Shown here one piece after another: positions 55,297-64,000 of a stretch of 64,000 nucleotides of DNA. Below the pieces are notes generated by a model, which made no database searches, had not been told where the DNA came from, and was given only the letters and a program-made list of their open reading frames with translations. Each line of letters opens with the position of its first letter. Positions within the stretch are counted from its first letter, which is position 1. The stretch is from Mucilaginibacter yixingensis (lineage in GTDB: Bacteria > Bacteroidota > Bacteroidia > Sphingobacteriales > Sphingobacteriaceae). Both the position numbers and the translations under genes were made by a program. Location of the stretch: assembly GCF_041080815.1 (NCBI RefSeq), contig NZ_CP160205.1, forward strand, positions 1,736,001-1,800,000, written 5' to 3'.

Positions 55297-56991
55297 ATGA
55301 AAAGACTATTCTCACTTTTAACAATTACGCTGATTATAAGCTTCAGTTCATGCGGCAAGAAGTTTTATCAGGAACCTGACGAACGCACTACTGAAACCGA
55401 TGTGTTTGATCCGAATGATAAATTGGGTACACTGGCTACTTCCTATCTGCTGGGTATCTATTCATTCCTGCCCACAGGCTTTAACCGTATTGACGGCGAT
55501 TTTTTAGATGCCGCTACAGATGATGCCGTACCATCGTCTCCACGATCAAACATTGTGTTATTTAACAACGGGCAACTAACGGCTGTCAACTATCCCGATA
55601 ATAACTGGGCTAATAGCTATACCATCATCCGCAGGTGTAATGTGTTTTTACAAAACATTGATGTAGTGCCTTTCAGTGACGCCTCGGTGAAGAAACGTGA
55701 AGTTGCAGAGGTTCATTTCCTGCGCGCCTTCGCCTATTTTGAATTGGTAAAACGTTATGGCGGCGTACCGCTGGTGGGCGATAAAGTATTCTCGCTGGAT
55801 GACAATATGAACATTCCGCGCAATACATTTTCTGATTGCGTAGATTATATTGCTGCCGAGTGTGATCTGGCAATCCCCGGATTAACCCTTGCCTCGGCCT
55901 TATCAAGCAATGAATATGGCCGCGCTACGGTAGAAGCTGCTATGGCGCTGAAATGCCGCTTGTTTTTGTATGCTGCCAGTCCGCTGTATAACGGTGGTGG
56001 GGTAGAGACCAATGCACAGATCAAAGCGCTGACCGGTTATCCAACTGCCGATGCCACACGCTGGCAAAAGGTAATAACCGCTGCCGAAGCACTGATGTCC
56101 ATTGGCTATCACAAACTACCGGCAGGTACAGGTGCAACCGCCTACGCAGCGGTCTTTACTACAAAAATTAATACCGATATTATTTTCGCCAAGCAATCTG
56201 CCGCTTCAGTTAGTATTGAAAATGCCAACGCGCCGGTGGGTTACGTATCGCCAAATACCAGTAACGGTCGTAACAGCCCTACGCAGAATTTGCTCAATGC
56301 ATTTCCAAATGCTGATGGTTCAGCTTATACCGGTTCATCAACCAGTTTAACCCAATATACCGGTCGCGACCCGAGGCTGCAGGCCATCATCTTTTACAAC
56401 GGTGTTAACTGGCTGGGCCGCGCGGTTCAAACTTTTGAGGGCGGACTTGATAAACCCAACACGCCGCTAAAAACCCAAACACGCACAGCTTACTACCTGC
56501 GCAAGTTCATGGCCGATTTTTCTACCGCTACTAACTACGCCAATCAGAGTCACAATTTTCCATACTTCAGGTATGCCGAAGTGCTGCTGAACTATGCCGA
56601 AGCTTTAAATGAAGTTGGCCGTACAGAAGACGCAGTAAAACAATTGATACCGATTCGTGCCCGTGCTGGCATTACCGCAGGCGTTGGCAACAGGTATGGT
56701 ATCAAGGCAGGCATTAGTCAGACTGAGCTACGCGATTTGATTCGTAATGATCGCCGTATTGAGCTTTGTTTTGAAGAACACCGTTTCTGGGATCTGCGCC
56801 GATGGAAGCTTGGCAGTGTTTTGGCCTCCAGCTTACAGGGTTTGCAGCTAACGCCAAACGGTACTACTTACAATGTGCAGGTAGTGGATGTAGCCCAGCC
56901 TGTGTTTCAAGACAAATATTACCACATGCCTATCCCGTATAGCGAGACTGCCAAAAACACCAAGCTGATACAAAACGAAGGGTACTATTGA
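55297..56991 (+). CDS. SusD/RagB-family outer-membrane glycan-binding lipoprotein
   Basis: The 564-residue protein has a lipoprotein signal with lipobox Cys in SFSSCGKK (about residue 19). SusD features: HFLRAFAYFELVKRYGGVPLV near 143-163, LKCRLFLYAASPLYNGG near 220-236, and ELCFEEHRFWDLRRWK near 489-504. It pairs with the SusC encoded just upstream. It shares strong local likeness with the SusD at 60133 (the AASPL(Y/F)NGG block, LTGY, and RIEL-FE-HR-WD-RRWK), so the two probably arose by tandem duplication. Confidence 0.95.
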   Translation: MKRLFSLLTITLIISFSSCGKKFYQEPDERTTETDVFDPNDKLGTLATSYLLGIYSFLPTGFNRIDGDFLDAATDDAVPSSPRSNIVLFNNGQLTAVNYPDNNWANSYTIIRRCNVFLQNIDVVPFSDASVKKREVAEVHFLRAFAYFELVKRYGGVPLVGDKVFSLDDNMNIPRNTFSDCVDYIAAECDLAIPGLTLASALSSNEYGRATVEAAMALKCRLFLYAASPLYNGGGVETNAQIKALTGYPTADATRWQKVITAAEALMSIGYHKLPAGTGATAYAAVFTTKINTDIIFAKQSAASVSIENANAPVGYVSPNTSNGRNSPTQNLLNAFPNADGSAYTGSSTSLTQYTGRDPRLQAIIFYNGVNWLGRAVQTFEGGLDKPNTPLKTQTRTAYYLRKFMADFSTATNYANQSHNFPYFRYAEVLLNYAEALNEVGRTEDAVKQLIPIRARAGITAGVGNRYGIKAGISQTELRDLIRNDRRIELCFEEHRFWDLRRWKLGSVLASSLQGLQLTPNGTTYNVQVVDVAQPVFQDKYYHMPIPYSETAKNTKLIQNEGYY

Positions 56992-57020
56992 TTTTACGGC
57001 AATTTAAACCTTAAATAGAG

Positions 57021-60000
57021 ATGAAAAGATATATATATACCTTTTTGGCGATGCTGTGCTTTGTTAATGCAATGGCGCAAACAAGACCAATAACAGGCGT
57101 GATAAAAGATGCCAACGGATCATTACCGGGTGTAACGGTAATTGAAAAGCAGAATCCATCAAACGGCACACAAACCGATGCCGAGGGCAAGTTTAAACTG
57201 AATGTAAAGAGCAATACTCTGGTTGTAAGGTTTATTGGCTATGCTACTCAGGAGGTTTCGGTACAAAGGCTGAACAGCATTAACATTACCCTTAAAGAAG
57301 TTCAAAAAGATCTGAACGAAGTGGTGGTGGTAGGCTATGGCCAGCAGCGTAAGGTGAGCCTTACCGGCGCGGTTAGCGCCCTGAGCGGTGCCGATATCCG
57401 CCAAAGCCCGTCGCCAAGTTTGCAGAATGCTTTGGCCGGGCGCATCACCGGTTTCAGCAGCGAGCAACGGGGCGGTCAGCCGGGTAAGGATGGCGCCAGC
57501 TTTAATATTCGTGGCGTAAGCTCTTATACAGGTAACAACAACCCGTTGATCCTGGTAGATGATATTGAGTTTACTTACGACCAGTTTTCGCAGCTGAATG
57601 CTAACGAGATTGCTTCTATCAGTATTCTAAAAGATGCGTCAACAACTGCCATCTATGGTATTAAAGGTGCCAACGGTGTGGTATTGGTTACTACCGTGCG
57701 CGGTAAAGTAGGTAAGCCGCAAATTACTTTCTTATCAGAATATGGATTAAACCAGCCTACCCGCAGGCCCAAATATCTTGACTCTTACGGTGCGGCAACG
57801 GTGATAAGAACAGCGCAGATTAACAGCAACGCCATCAATCCTAACCCAAGTTTTGTCCCTACTTTTTCTGAGGCCGATTTACAGGCATTTAAAGATGGTA
57901 CAGATCCATACGGTCACCCTAATAATAACTGGACCGATCTTTTACTGAAAGAGTTTGCGCCGCAGTGGCGTGCCAACTTTGATGTAACCGGTGGTACAGA
58001 AAAAGCCAAGTATTTTGTTTCATTAGGTTACCTTGATCAGGGCGGTCAGTTTAAAGATTACAGTGCCGATCTGGACAGCCGTACTTACTACAAACGTTAT
58101 AATTATCGCTCAAACGTAGATCTGAGCATCAACAAAAACCTCGATGTGCGCTTTGACTTATTTGGCGCCATAGATGAAACAGCGCTTAACAACGCCAGTG
58201 TAGACGGTAACCTTTTCAGCGATTTGAGTCGCTTTAACGAAACCGCGCCTTATAACTATCCGGTTTACAATCCAGATGGATCATTAGGCTATAGCGTGTG
58301 GCAGCGTAGCGGTACAGACCGTAGCAACAACAACATCATCGGTCGTTTAATGTACGATGGTTCGGGCCATAACTATTCCAATAACATCAACCTGGCATCA
58401 TCAATAATTCAGAAACTGGGCTTCATTACCAAGGGGCTTTCTGTTAAAGGAACATTGGCTTATCGTAACCTGTATAGCTATTACCGTGGTATTACGCGCC
58501 CAACGGCGGGCACGGGCTTTTTGTCATATATCTATGATCCTAAAACCAATACTTACTCTTTTGGTGCGCGCGATAATTTCTACCGCATGAGCGTGCCTAC
58601 TTTAACCTATACGCCGGGTAGTACCAACAGTGCGTTAACTATGCAGGCTATATTGAACTACGATCGTTCTTTTGGCAAGCATCACGTTACCGGTTTATTT
58701 CTGTATAATCAGAACAGTAAAACAGCTGCCAATACCACCAATACCGATTATAACTTTATCCCCGAAAACTTTAAGGGCTACACTACCCGGTTAAGTTATA
58801 ATTATAACAATAAGTATTTGCTGGAAGTTAGCGGCGCCTACAACGGTACCGACCGTTTTGCCGCCGGCAGACGCTTTGGTTTGTTCCCAGCCGTATCTGC
58901 AGGCTGGAACATTGGCGAGGAAGAACTATTTAAAAAGCACGTAAAGTTTGTTGATCTGTTAAAGCTTCGCGGCTCATACGGCCTGGTGGGGGTTGATAAC
59001 ACAGGTGGCGTTTATAGCTACTTGCAATCATACACAACGGCCACGGGTACGGGTTTATTTGGCACCGCCACCAACCTGGGCTATACTACAGTAACAGAAG
59101 GAACATTGCCCAACAACGAAGTAACCTGGGAGAAAGAACGTAAGCTGGATCTTGGTTTAGACTTTGGTATCATCAACGGCAAACTTACCGGTGCCCTGGA
59201 TTACTTTAACAACAACCGTTATGATATTTTAACCACTCGTGGTACCGTATCTGCCGTGTTCGGTCAGTCGCTGCCAAGTGTTAATCTGGGTAAAACCAAT
59301 AACAAAGGTTTTGAGGCCGAGCTGAACTTCAACAATAAAATAAACAACAATTGGTCATACCAGATCCGTGGTACTTATTCGCTGGCCAAAAATAAGATCA
59401 TTTTTAAAGATGAGCCGGTGCCACTGTATCCTTACCAGGCACAAACCGGTCAGCCTATTGGCTCTGCACTTAAATATACCTGGACTGGCGAGTTTTATAC
59501 CGCAGCAGATATAGCCGATCCATCAGTACCGAAACCAACGGTTACCGGTCGCCCCGGCGATCCGAAGTATAAGGATCTGAACGGCGATGGTGTTATTGAC
59601 GCCAGCGATATGTCTTATTTCGGTAATACCAACATCCCAACCACTACCTACGGTATCACCCTGGGGGCCAGTTATAAAGGGGTGAGTTTTACCGTATTGT
59701 TTCAAGGGGTTACAGGCGTAGTGGCCAGCGCGCAGGGGGCGGTAACATCAAACGCGGCATCAAACGCGCAGCCTATCTATCTTGACCATTGGACGCCTGA
59801 ATTGGGCAACAGTGCCAAATATCCGCAGCTGTACACATCGGCATTAAGCCAGAGCCCGCGCGATTATTATTCCAGCTTCTGGGCAATTTCTGCGGCTTAC
59901 ATCAGGCTGAAAACGGCAGAGATTGCCTATACCTTCGGGCCTAAGGCTTTGCAGGCGCTGCATGTAAAAGGATTAAGGGTATACACCAACGGTTATAACC

Positions 60001-60122
60001 TTTTAACATGGACAAACCTGGATAAGCTATATAACCTCGATCCGGAGGTGCTGGAGTCTACAGGTACACAGCCATATCCGCCAACCCGTATTATCAATTT
60101 TGGTTTCAACGTTACTTTTTAA
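57021..60122 (+). CDS. SusC/RagA-family TonB-dependent receptor (standard architecture)
   Basis: The 1033-residue protein has a signal peptide (cleavage near AMAQ, about residue 19), a carboxypeptidase-regulatory-like domain (about 22-98), the hallmark LNEVVVVGYGQQRKVSLTGA near 98-118, a plug domain (about 115-225) and a C-terminal barrel ending FGFNVTF. No STN domain, so it is not wired to an ECF sigma factor. It pairs with the SusD encoded directly downstream. Along with the preceding pair, this gives the locus two adjacent uptake systems. Confidence 0.95.
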   Translation: MKRYIYTFLAMLCFVNAMAQTRPITGVIKDANGSLPGVTVIEKQNPSNGTQTDAEGKFKLNVKSNTLVVRFIGYATQEVSVQRLNSINITLKEVQKDLNEVVVVGYGQQRKVSLTGAVSALSGADIRQSPSPSLQNALAGRITGFSSEQRGGQPGKDGASFNIRGVSSYTGNNNPLILVDDIEFTYDQFSQLNANEIASISILKDASTTAIYGIKGANGVVLVTTVRGKVGKPQITFLSEYGLNQPTRRPKYLDSYGAATVIRTAQINSNAINPNPSFVPTFSEADLQAFKDGTDPYGHPNNNWTDLLLKEFAPQWRANFDVTGGTEKAKYFVSLGYLDQGGQFKDYSADLDSRTYYKRYNYRSNVDLSINKNLDVRFDLFGAIDETALNNASVDGNLFSDLSRFNETAPYNYPVYNPDGSLGYSVWQRSGTDRSNNNIIGRLMYDGSGHNYSNNINLASSIIQKLGFITKGLSVKGTLAYRNLYSYYRGITRPTAGTGFLSYIYDPKTNTYSFGARDNFYRMSVPTLTYTPGSTNSALTMQAILNYDRSFGKHHVTGLFLYNQNSKTAANTTNTDYNFIPENFKGYTTRLSYNYNNKYLLEVSGAYNGTDRFAAGRRFGLFPAVSAGWNIGEEELFKKHVKFVDLLKLRGSYGLVGVDNTGGVYSYLQSYTTATGTGLFGTATNLGYTTVTEGTLPNNEVTWEKERKLDLGLDFGIINGKLTGALDYFNNNRYDILTTRGTVSAVFGQSLPSVNLGKTNNKGFEAELNFNNKINNNWSYQIRGTYSLAKNKIIFKDEPVPLYPYQAQTGQPIGSALKYTWTGEFYTAADIADPSVPKPTVTGRPGDPKYKDLNGDGVIDASDMSYFGNTNIPTTTYGITLGASYKGVSFTVLFQGVTGVVASAQGAVTSNAASNAQPIYLDHWTPELGNSAKYPQLYTSALSQSPRDYYSSFWAISAAYIRLKTAEIAYTFGPKALQALHVKGLRVYTNGYNLLTWTNLDKLYNLDPEVLESTGTQPYPPTRIINFGFNVTF

Positions 60123-60132
60123 TTCATATCGT

Positions 60133-61893
60133 ATGAAAAAGCTTTTCATCCTGATTGCGCTGCTACCGTTTTGCATGTTCTCCTGCAAAAAATCCGGCTT
60201 TCTTGACGATAAAACCAACGGCCTTACTGCCGATGCAGTTTTTACCGACAGTGTGCAGACACTAAACTTTTTAAACAAAATATATGTAGATGCCGGTTAC
60301 TCTTTCGGGCCCTCACGTTTTGCGGGTGCAGGCGGTACGGGCAATACCGAACTGGCCACAGATAACACTGAAGGAACAAACAACACCGCAGTCTGGGCCG
60401 ATTCTTACGTACGCGGCTCCATCGGTCCGTCGAACGTCATTACGTCTACCTTTTTTGCTACCGATAAAGATTTCTGGAACACGCCTTACAAAAACATCCG
60501 CCGGGTAAACCTGCTGCTTTCTAAATTGCCTAACGCGCCTTTTTCTGATGCTATGAAAAAACGCATCCGCGGCGAGATCAGGTTTTTACGCGCTTATTAC
60601 TACCATTATATGGTAGTGGCCTTTGGCGGCGTGCCTTTGATCAGCGATCAGGTTTACAATATTGACGATATCATTAATATTCCCAGAAATAGCTTCGCCG
60701 ATTGTATCAACTACATCACCAGCGAGCTGGATGCCGCGGCTTCAGATCTGAATGGCGTTGTTTATAGTGATATAGATTACGGCCGTGTAACCAGGGGGGC
60801 TTGTTTGGCTTTAAAATCAAGAGTGCTGTTGTATGCTGCCAGTCCGCTGTTTAATGGTGGTTCTATTGCCACCAATGCCAATGTGCAGCCGCTGACAGGT
60901 TATACCACTTACGATAAAAACCGCTGGCAACTGGCTGCCGATGCTGCCAGCGCGGTGATGAACCTGGGGCAATATTCACTTTATGTAGATAATACCACTC
61001 GCCCGGGCTATGGTTTTTACCAGGTGTTTTTGAAACGGGTGAACAGCGAGTATATTTTTGCTTACAACCGACCGGCACAGAAAGAGTTTGAGACTTATTA
61101 CCTGCCGCCATCGCGCTCGGGTTCCAGCATCCAGAAACCAACCGAAAGTTTGGTAGAAGCCTTCCCGATGAAGGATGGTAAGACCATTAAGCAAAGTACT
61201 TCTTATAACCCTAATGATCCGTACACAAACCGCGACCCCCGTTTGGATAACTCCATTATTTACAACGGGCAAACGTATATGAGCAATACCGGCACCAAAA
61301 CACAGGTGTTTACTTATACCAGTACGGGCTCTGCCATTAGCAATACTACTGCCGATGCTTATACCACCGCCAATAAGTTTACCGGCTATTTTGCACGCAA
61401 GATGCTGGACGAAAACCTGACCAACTCGCTGTCGGGTACTACAGAACGTGCCTGGCCGCTTATCAGGTACGCCGAGATCCTGCTAAACTATGCCGAGGCC
61501 ATTAACGAGACCGGCCAGACCGATAAAGCTTACGCTCCGCTGATTGCTTTACGCAACCGCGCAGGCATCACCCCGGGGACAGACAATCTGTATGGGCTGA
61601 AAGCTAACATGACGGTTGATGAGATGCGCGAGATTATTCATACCGAGCGCCGCATTGAACTGGCTTTTGAAGATCACCGCTGGAATGATATCCGCCGTTG
61701 GAAAATAGCCTCATCTGTGCTTACTGGTTTTAACAGCGTTGATATTATCACTCGTACCGGTACCAGTACTTATGTGCATACCATTGGCAGCGCACCGCGT
61801 ATTCTGGCCTTTAGAGATGCCATGTATCTGTTGCCTATTCCGCTAAGCGAGATCCAAAAAATGCCGCTGATGTTGCAAAACCCAGGTTATTAA
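60133..61893 (+). CDS. SusD/RagB-family outer-membrane glycan-binding lipoprotein
   Basis: The start chosen is ATG 60133, 10 nt after the SusC stop, which gives MKKLFILIALLPFCMFSCKK with lipobox Cys at residue 18. An ATG at 60100 would overlap the susC gene. The protein is about 586 residues, with EIRFLRAYYYHYMVVAFGGVP near 150-170, LYAASPLFNGG near 236-246, and RRIELAFEDHRWNDIRRWK near 507-525. It is closely similar in these blocks to the SusD at 55297. It is the partner of the SusC encoded just upstream. Confidence 0.95.
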   Translation: MKKLFILIALLPFCMFSCKKSGFLDDKTNGLTADAVFTDSVQTLNFLNKIYVDAGYSFGPSRFAGAGGTGNTELATDNTEGTNNTAVWADSYVRGSIGPSNVITSTFFATDKDFWNTPYKNIRRVNLLLSKLPNAPFSDAMKKRIRGEIRFLRAYYYHYMVVAFGGVPLISDQVYNIDDIINIPRNSFADCINYITSELDAAASDLNGVVYSDIDYGRVTRGACLALKSRVLLYAASPLFNGGSIATNANVQPLTGYTTYDKNRWQLAADAASAVMNLGQYSLYVDNTTRPGYGFYQVFLKRVNSEYIFAYNRPAQKEFETYYLPPSRSGSSIQKPTESLVEAFPMKDGKTIKQSTSYNPNDPYTNRDPRLDNSIIYNGQTYMSNTGTKTQVFTYTSTGSAISNTTADAYTTANKFTGYFARKMLDENLTNSLSGTTERAWPLIRYAEILLNYAEAINETGQTDKAYAPLIALRNRAGITPGTDNLYGLKANMTVDEMREIIHTERRIELAFEDHRWNDIRRWKIASSVLTGFNSVDIITRTGTSTYVHTIGSAPRILAFRDAMYLLPIPLSEIQKMPLMLQNPGY

Positions 61894-61917
61894 TCATACA
61901 TCTATCTATATTTAAAA

Positions 61918-63036
61918 ATGAATCATTTCCGTCATCTACCCAGAATAACAGTCTTGCTGGTGTGCTGCGTTATGTTCAGCACGCAAAGCCGGGCGCTTGA
62001 TCATCCTGCGGGTATGCATCCGCAGGCACAGTTAGACTTTGTGAAGCAACAGATAAAGACAAAAAAACAGCCGTACCTCAACGCGTTTAATCAGTTAATG
62101 GTTAGGGCTGATTCTGCATTGCTGATTAATCAGCATGCCATTGAAGATTTTGCCATCCCCGGATTTTATGTAAAGAAGGAGGAGCACCGGCAACGCTCGC
62201 TGGCCTTGCAGGTAGATGGTTTTTCGGCCTATAGTTGCGCCCTGGCCTGGCAGCTTACCGGTAAAAGTAAGTATGCAGATAAGTCCATCTATTTCCTTAA
62301 TGCCTGGGCATCTATCAATAAGAAATATTCTGAAAATGATGGTCCGCTGGTGATGAGTTATTCAGGCACCACCATGCTAATGGCCGCAGAGCTGATGCGT
62401 AACTATAAAAAATGGACGCCATCACAACAGCATGTATTTGCCGGATGGGTGCGTAATGTGGTCAACAAAGCATCACACAAAATTCGCGATGGCAAAAACA
62501 ACTGGGCCGATTGGGGAAGGCTATCATCGTTACTGGCTGATTGTTATTTGGATGACAAAGCGGATATCCAGACAGTAAGCTCCATGATCAAAGCCGATCT
62601 GTTTAACAAAATAGCCCCCGACGGCCACATGGTAGAGGAGGTGAAACGCGAAGGTAACAGCATTTGGTACACCTATTTTTCGCTGGCGCCGCTAACGGCA
62701 TCGTGCTGGGTGATCTATAACACTACCGGCGAGAATCTGTTTAAGCTTGAACAGGGCGGTACATCCATCAAAAAAGCACTTGATTACTTGTTATATTACA
62801 ACGCTCATCCCGACGAGTGGACCTGGTTTAAAAATCCGGCTACAGGCAATGTAAACACCGCAGTTGGCTTTTGGCCGGCCAATTTGATGGAGGCCATGCG
62901 CAATGTTTATCATGACGATAAGTACGATGCTTACGTAGCTCCGTATCGCCCAATTATGTACACTCGCCATGATTATGCGTGGACATACCCCACGCTTTTC
63001 CCCCTGAGCCTGGATAATTATAAAGATCAGAAATGA
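61918..63036 (+). CDS. Alginate-lyase-like polysaccharide lyase (PL38/PL5-like toroid)
   Basis: The 372-residue protein has a signal peptide (cleavage near SRALD) and an all-helical body like the Alginate_lyase (PF05426) fold: ALQVDGFSAYSCALAWQLTG near 97-116, NAWASINKKYSENDG near 128-142, GKNNWADWGRL near 197-207, and a late TRHDYAWTYPTLFP near 348-361. The PL5 signature NNH appears as NNW here, so classic PL5 mannuronate lyase is unlikely; PL38-type glucuronan or alginate lyase is a better guess. It overlaps the GH16 start by 4 bases (ATGA) and follows the tandem susCD genes. Confidence 0.75.
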   Translation: MNHFRHLPRITVLLVCCVMFSTQSRALDHPAGMHPQAQLDFVKQQIKTKKQPYLNAFNQLMVRADSALLINQHAIEDFAIPGFYVKKEEHRQRSLALQVDGFSAYSCALAWQLTGKSKYADKSIYFLNAWASINKKYSENDGPLVMSYSGTTMLMAAELMRNYKKWTPSQQHVFAGWVRNVVNKASHKIRDGKNNWADWGRLSSLLADCYLDDKADIQTVSSMIKADLFNKIAPDGHMVEEVKREGNSIWYTYFSLAPLTASCWVIYNTTGENLFKLEQGGTSIKKALDYLLYYNAHPDEWTWFKNPATGNVNTAVGFWPANLMEAMRNVYHDDKYDAYVAPYRPIMYTRHDYAWTYPTLFPLSLDNYKDQK

Positions 63037-63905
63037 AAGCAACTAAATTAGTTTTGTTTGGGCTGGCGGCAGGCTATCTGTTCACGCAAAGCGGCTGTAG
63101 CACCGGTTATAAAAGCGTGGCTAACTCAAGCCAATATGCCTCAAACGGATATAAATTGGTTTGGGCCGATGAGTTCAATAACGATGGAGCCCCAGACAGC
63201 ACCAACTGGGTTTACGAGCATGGTTTTGAGAGAAACGAGGAACTGCAATGGTATCAGCCACAAAACGCCTTTTGCAAAAACGGATTGCTGGTACTGGAGG
63301 CTCGTCGGGAAACTAAACCCAATCCGCTGTATGAGGCCGGTAGTACCGAATGGCGTAAGAAACGCCAAAATATAGAATATACCTCGGCCAGCATCAAAAG
63401 CATCCATAAGCAAAGCTGGCAATATGGGCGTTTTGAAATGCGCGGACGCATTGATATCAGCGCTGGTATGTGGCCCGCCTGGTGGACGCTTGGTGTAAGC
63501 GGCCGCTGGCCCGCCGATGGCGAAATTGATATGATGGAGTATTACCGAAAAGCACTGTTGGCCAATATAGCCTGCCTGGGCATCAATGGCAAAGCAGAGT
63601 GGTACAGCACAAAGCACAGCACAGATACGCTGGGCGGCGTGGCCTGGTCAAAAAAATTTCACATCTGGCGTATGGATTGGGATGATAAGGAAATAGCCAT
63701 TTATGTAGATAATCAGTTGCTTAATAAGGTTGCGTTAAGCAAGTTAGATAATAAAGATGGCACAGGTATTAATCCTTTTAAACAGCCGCACTATATGCTT
63801 TTTGACCTGGCCGTTGGCGGTCAGCAGGGTGGGAGCCCGGCTGCTACTGCGTTTCCGCGGCGATTTGAGATTGATTATGTAAGGGTATATCAAAAGATAA
63901 ATTAG
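63033..63905 (+). CDS. GH16 family glycoside hydrolase (lipoprotein)
   Basis: The 290-residue protein has a lipoprotein signal with Cys in QSGCSTG (about residue 22). The GH16 domain spans about 40-288: LVWADEFN near 43-50, WQYGRFEMRGRI near 129-140, and the catalytic EIDMME with nucleophile E164, D166 and acid/base E169. The C-terminal FEIDYVRVYQ is the usual last strand. GH16 enzymes cut internal beta-1,3/1,4-glucans or beta-galactans; which one cannot be read here. Its start overlaps the lyase stop by 4 bases, so they are translated together. Confidence 0.9.
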   Translation: MKATKLVLFGLAAGYLFTQSGCSTGYKSVANSSQYASNGYKLVWADEFNNDGAPDSTNWVYEHGFERNEELQWYQPQNAFCKNGLLVLEARRETKPNPLYEAGSTEWRKKRQNIEYTSASIKSIHKQSWQYGRFEMRGRIDISAGMWPAWWTLGVSGRWPADGEIDMMEYYRKALLANIACLGINGKAEWYSTKHSTDTLGGVAWSKKFHIWRMDWDDKEIAIYVDNQLLNKVALSKLDNKDGTGINPFKQPHYMLFDLAVGGQQGGSPAATAFPRRFEIDYVRVYQKIN

Positions 63906-63919
63906 GATTCATATTTGTA

Positions 63920-64000
63920 ATGATTTTCAGGAAGATAAAAAATATTTTGCTGGTGAGCGTAATGCTAGGAGCGTCATCAGTCGATGGGTTTTGCGGGGAT
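63920..64000 (+). CDS. Start of another exported protein (partial, runs off right edge)
   Basis: An open frame begins with ATG 63920, 14 nt after the GH16 stop, and continues to the window end. The 27 codons visible read MIFRKIKNILLVSVMLGASS then VDGFCGD, a basic start followed by a hydrophobic core, which is a signal peptide. It is probably the next enzyme of the same locus. No family can be named from this fragment. Confidence 0.6.
   Translation, partial: MIFRKIKNILLVSVMLGASSVDGFCGD

Noticed and set aside
1..64000. CRISPR arrays, tRNA genes, insertion sequences or prophage
   Set aside because: No regularly spaced repeats, cloverleaf-type sequence, transposase or phage gene was seen on either strand.

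Overview
The window looks like chromosomal DNA of a Bacteroidota bacterium, most likely a plant-material degrader of the Sphingobacteriaceae (Mucilaginibacter/Pedobacter type). This rests on three SusC/SusD pairs, FecI/FecR-type sigma/anti-sigma genes, a hybrid two-component regulator, many secreted glycoside hydrolases, and promoters of the TTTG / TAnnTTTG kind. The genus is an inference. No rRNA, tRNA, CRISPR array, insertion sequence or phage gene was seen.

Region A (1-9152, minus strand): a very large membrane glycosyltransferase fused to a GH26-like hydrolase (cut by the left edge), a membrane-anchored glycosidase one base upstream of it, and a GH106 rhamnosidase-type enzyme with an inserted lectin-like module. 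Region B (9387-14426): the nucleoside phosphorylase ppnP, a divergent LytS/LytTR two-component pair, an unknown small secreted protein, and a GH43 enzyme. Region C (14697-28277): ECF sigma factor, FecR anti-sigma factor, STN-type SusC and SusD, a terminator, then an SGNH hydrolase / SxtJ / DUF5989 / carbamoyltransferase cassette joined by overlap to a GH127 arabinofuranosidase. A universal stress protein gene behind a CRP/FNR-like site (28407-28422) follows.

Region D (29483-44563): a hybrid two-component system followed by a tight five-gene run GH3-GH2-GH3-GH2-GH36. Region E (44570-64000): a LacI-type regulator, divergent from an FAD-oxidoreductase / SSS symporter / esterase / SASA-esterase run, then two tandem SusC/SusD pairs, an alginate-lyase-like enzyme, a GH16 lipoprotein and the first codons of another exported protein. 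Paired LacI-like palindromes lie both beside the regulator and upstream of the first of these SusC genes, which suggests one local regulon.

Together regions B to E resemble two or three neighbouring polysaccharide utilisation loci, each with its own type of regulator. Outer-membrane SusCD complexes would import oligosaccharides, periplasmic GH/PL enzymes and esterases would trim them, and the SSS symporter and the cytoplasmic FAD enzyme would handle products in region E. The enzyme set in C and D (GH127, GH43, GH2, GH3, GH36, with GH106 nearby) suggests branched plant pectin or arabinogalactan-like glycans. The lyase and esterases in E suggest an acetylated, uronate-containing polymer. Both substrate statements are inferences.
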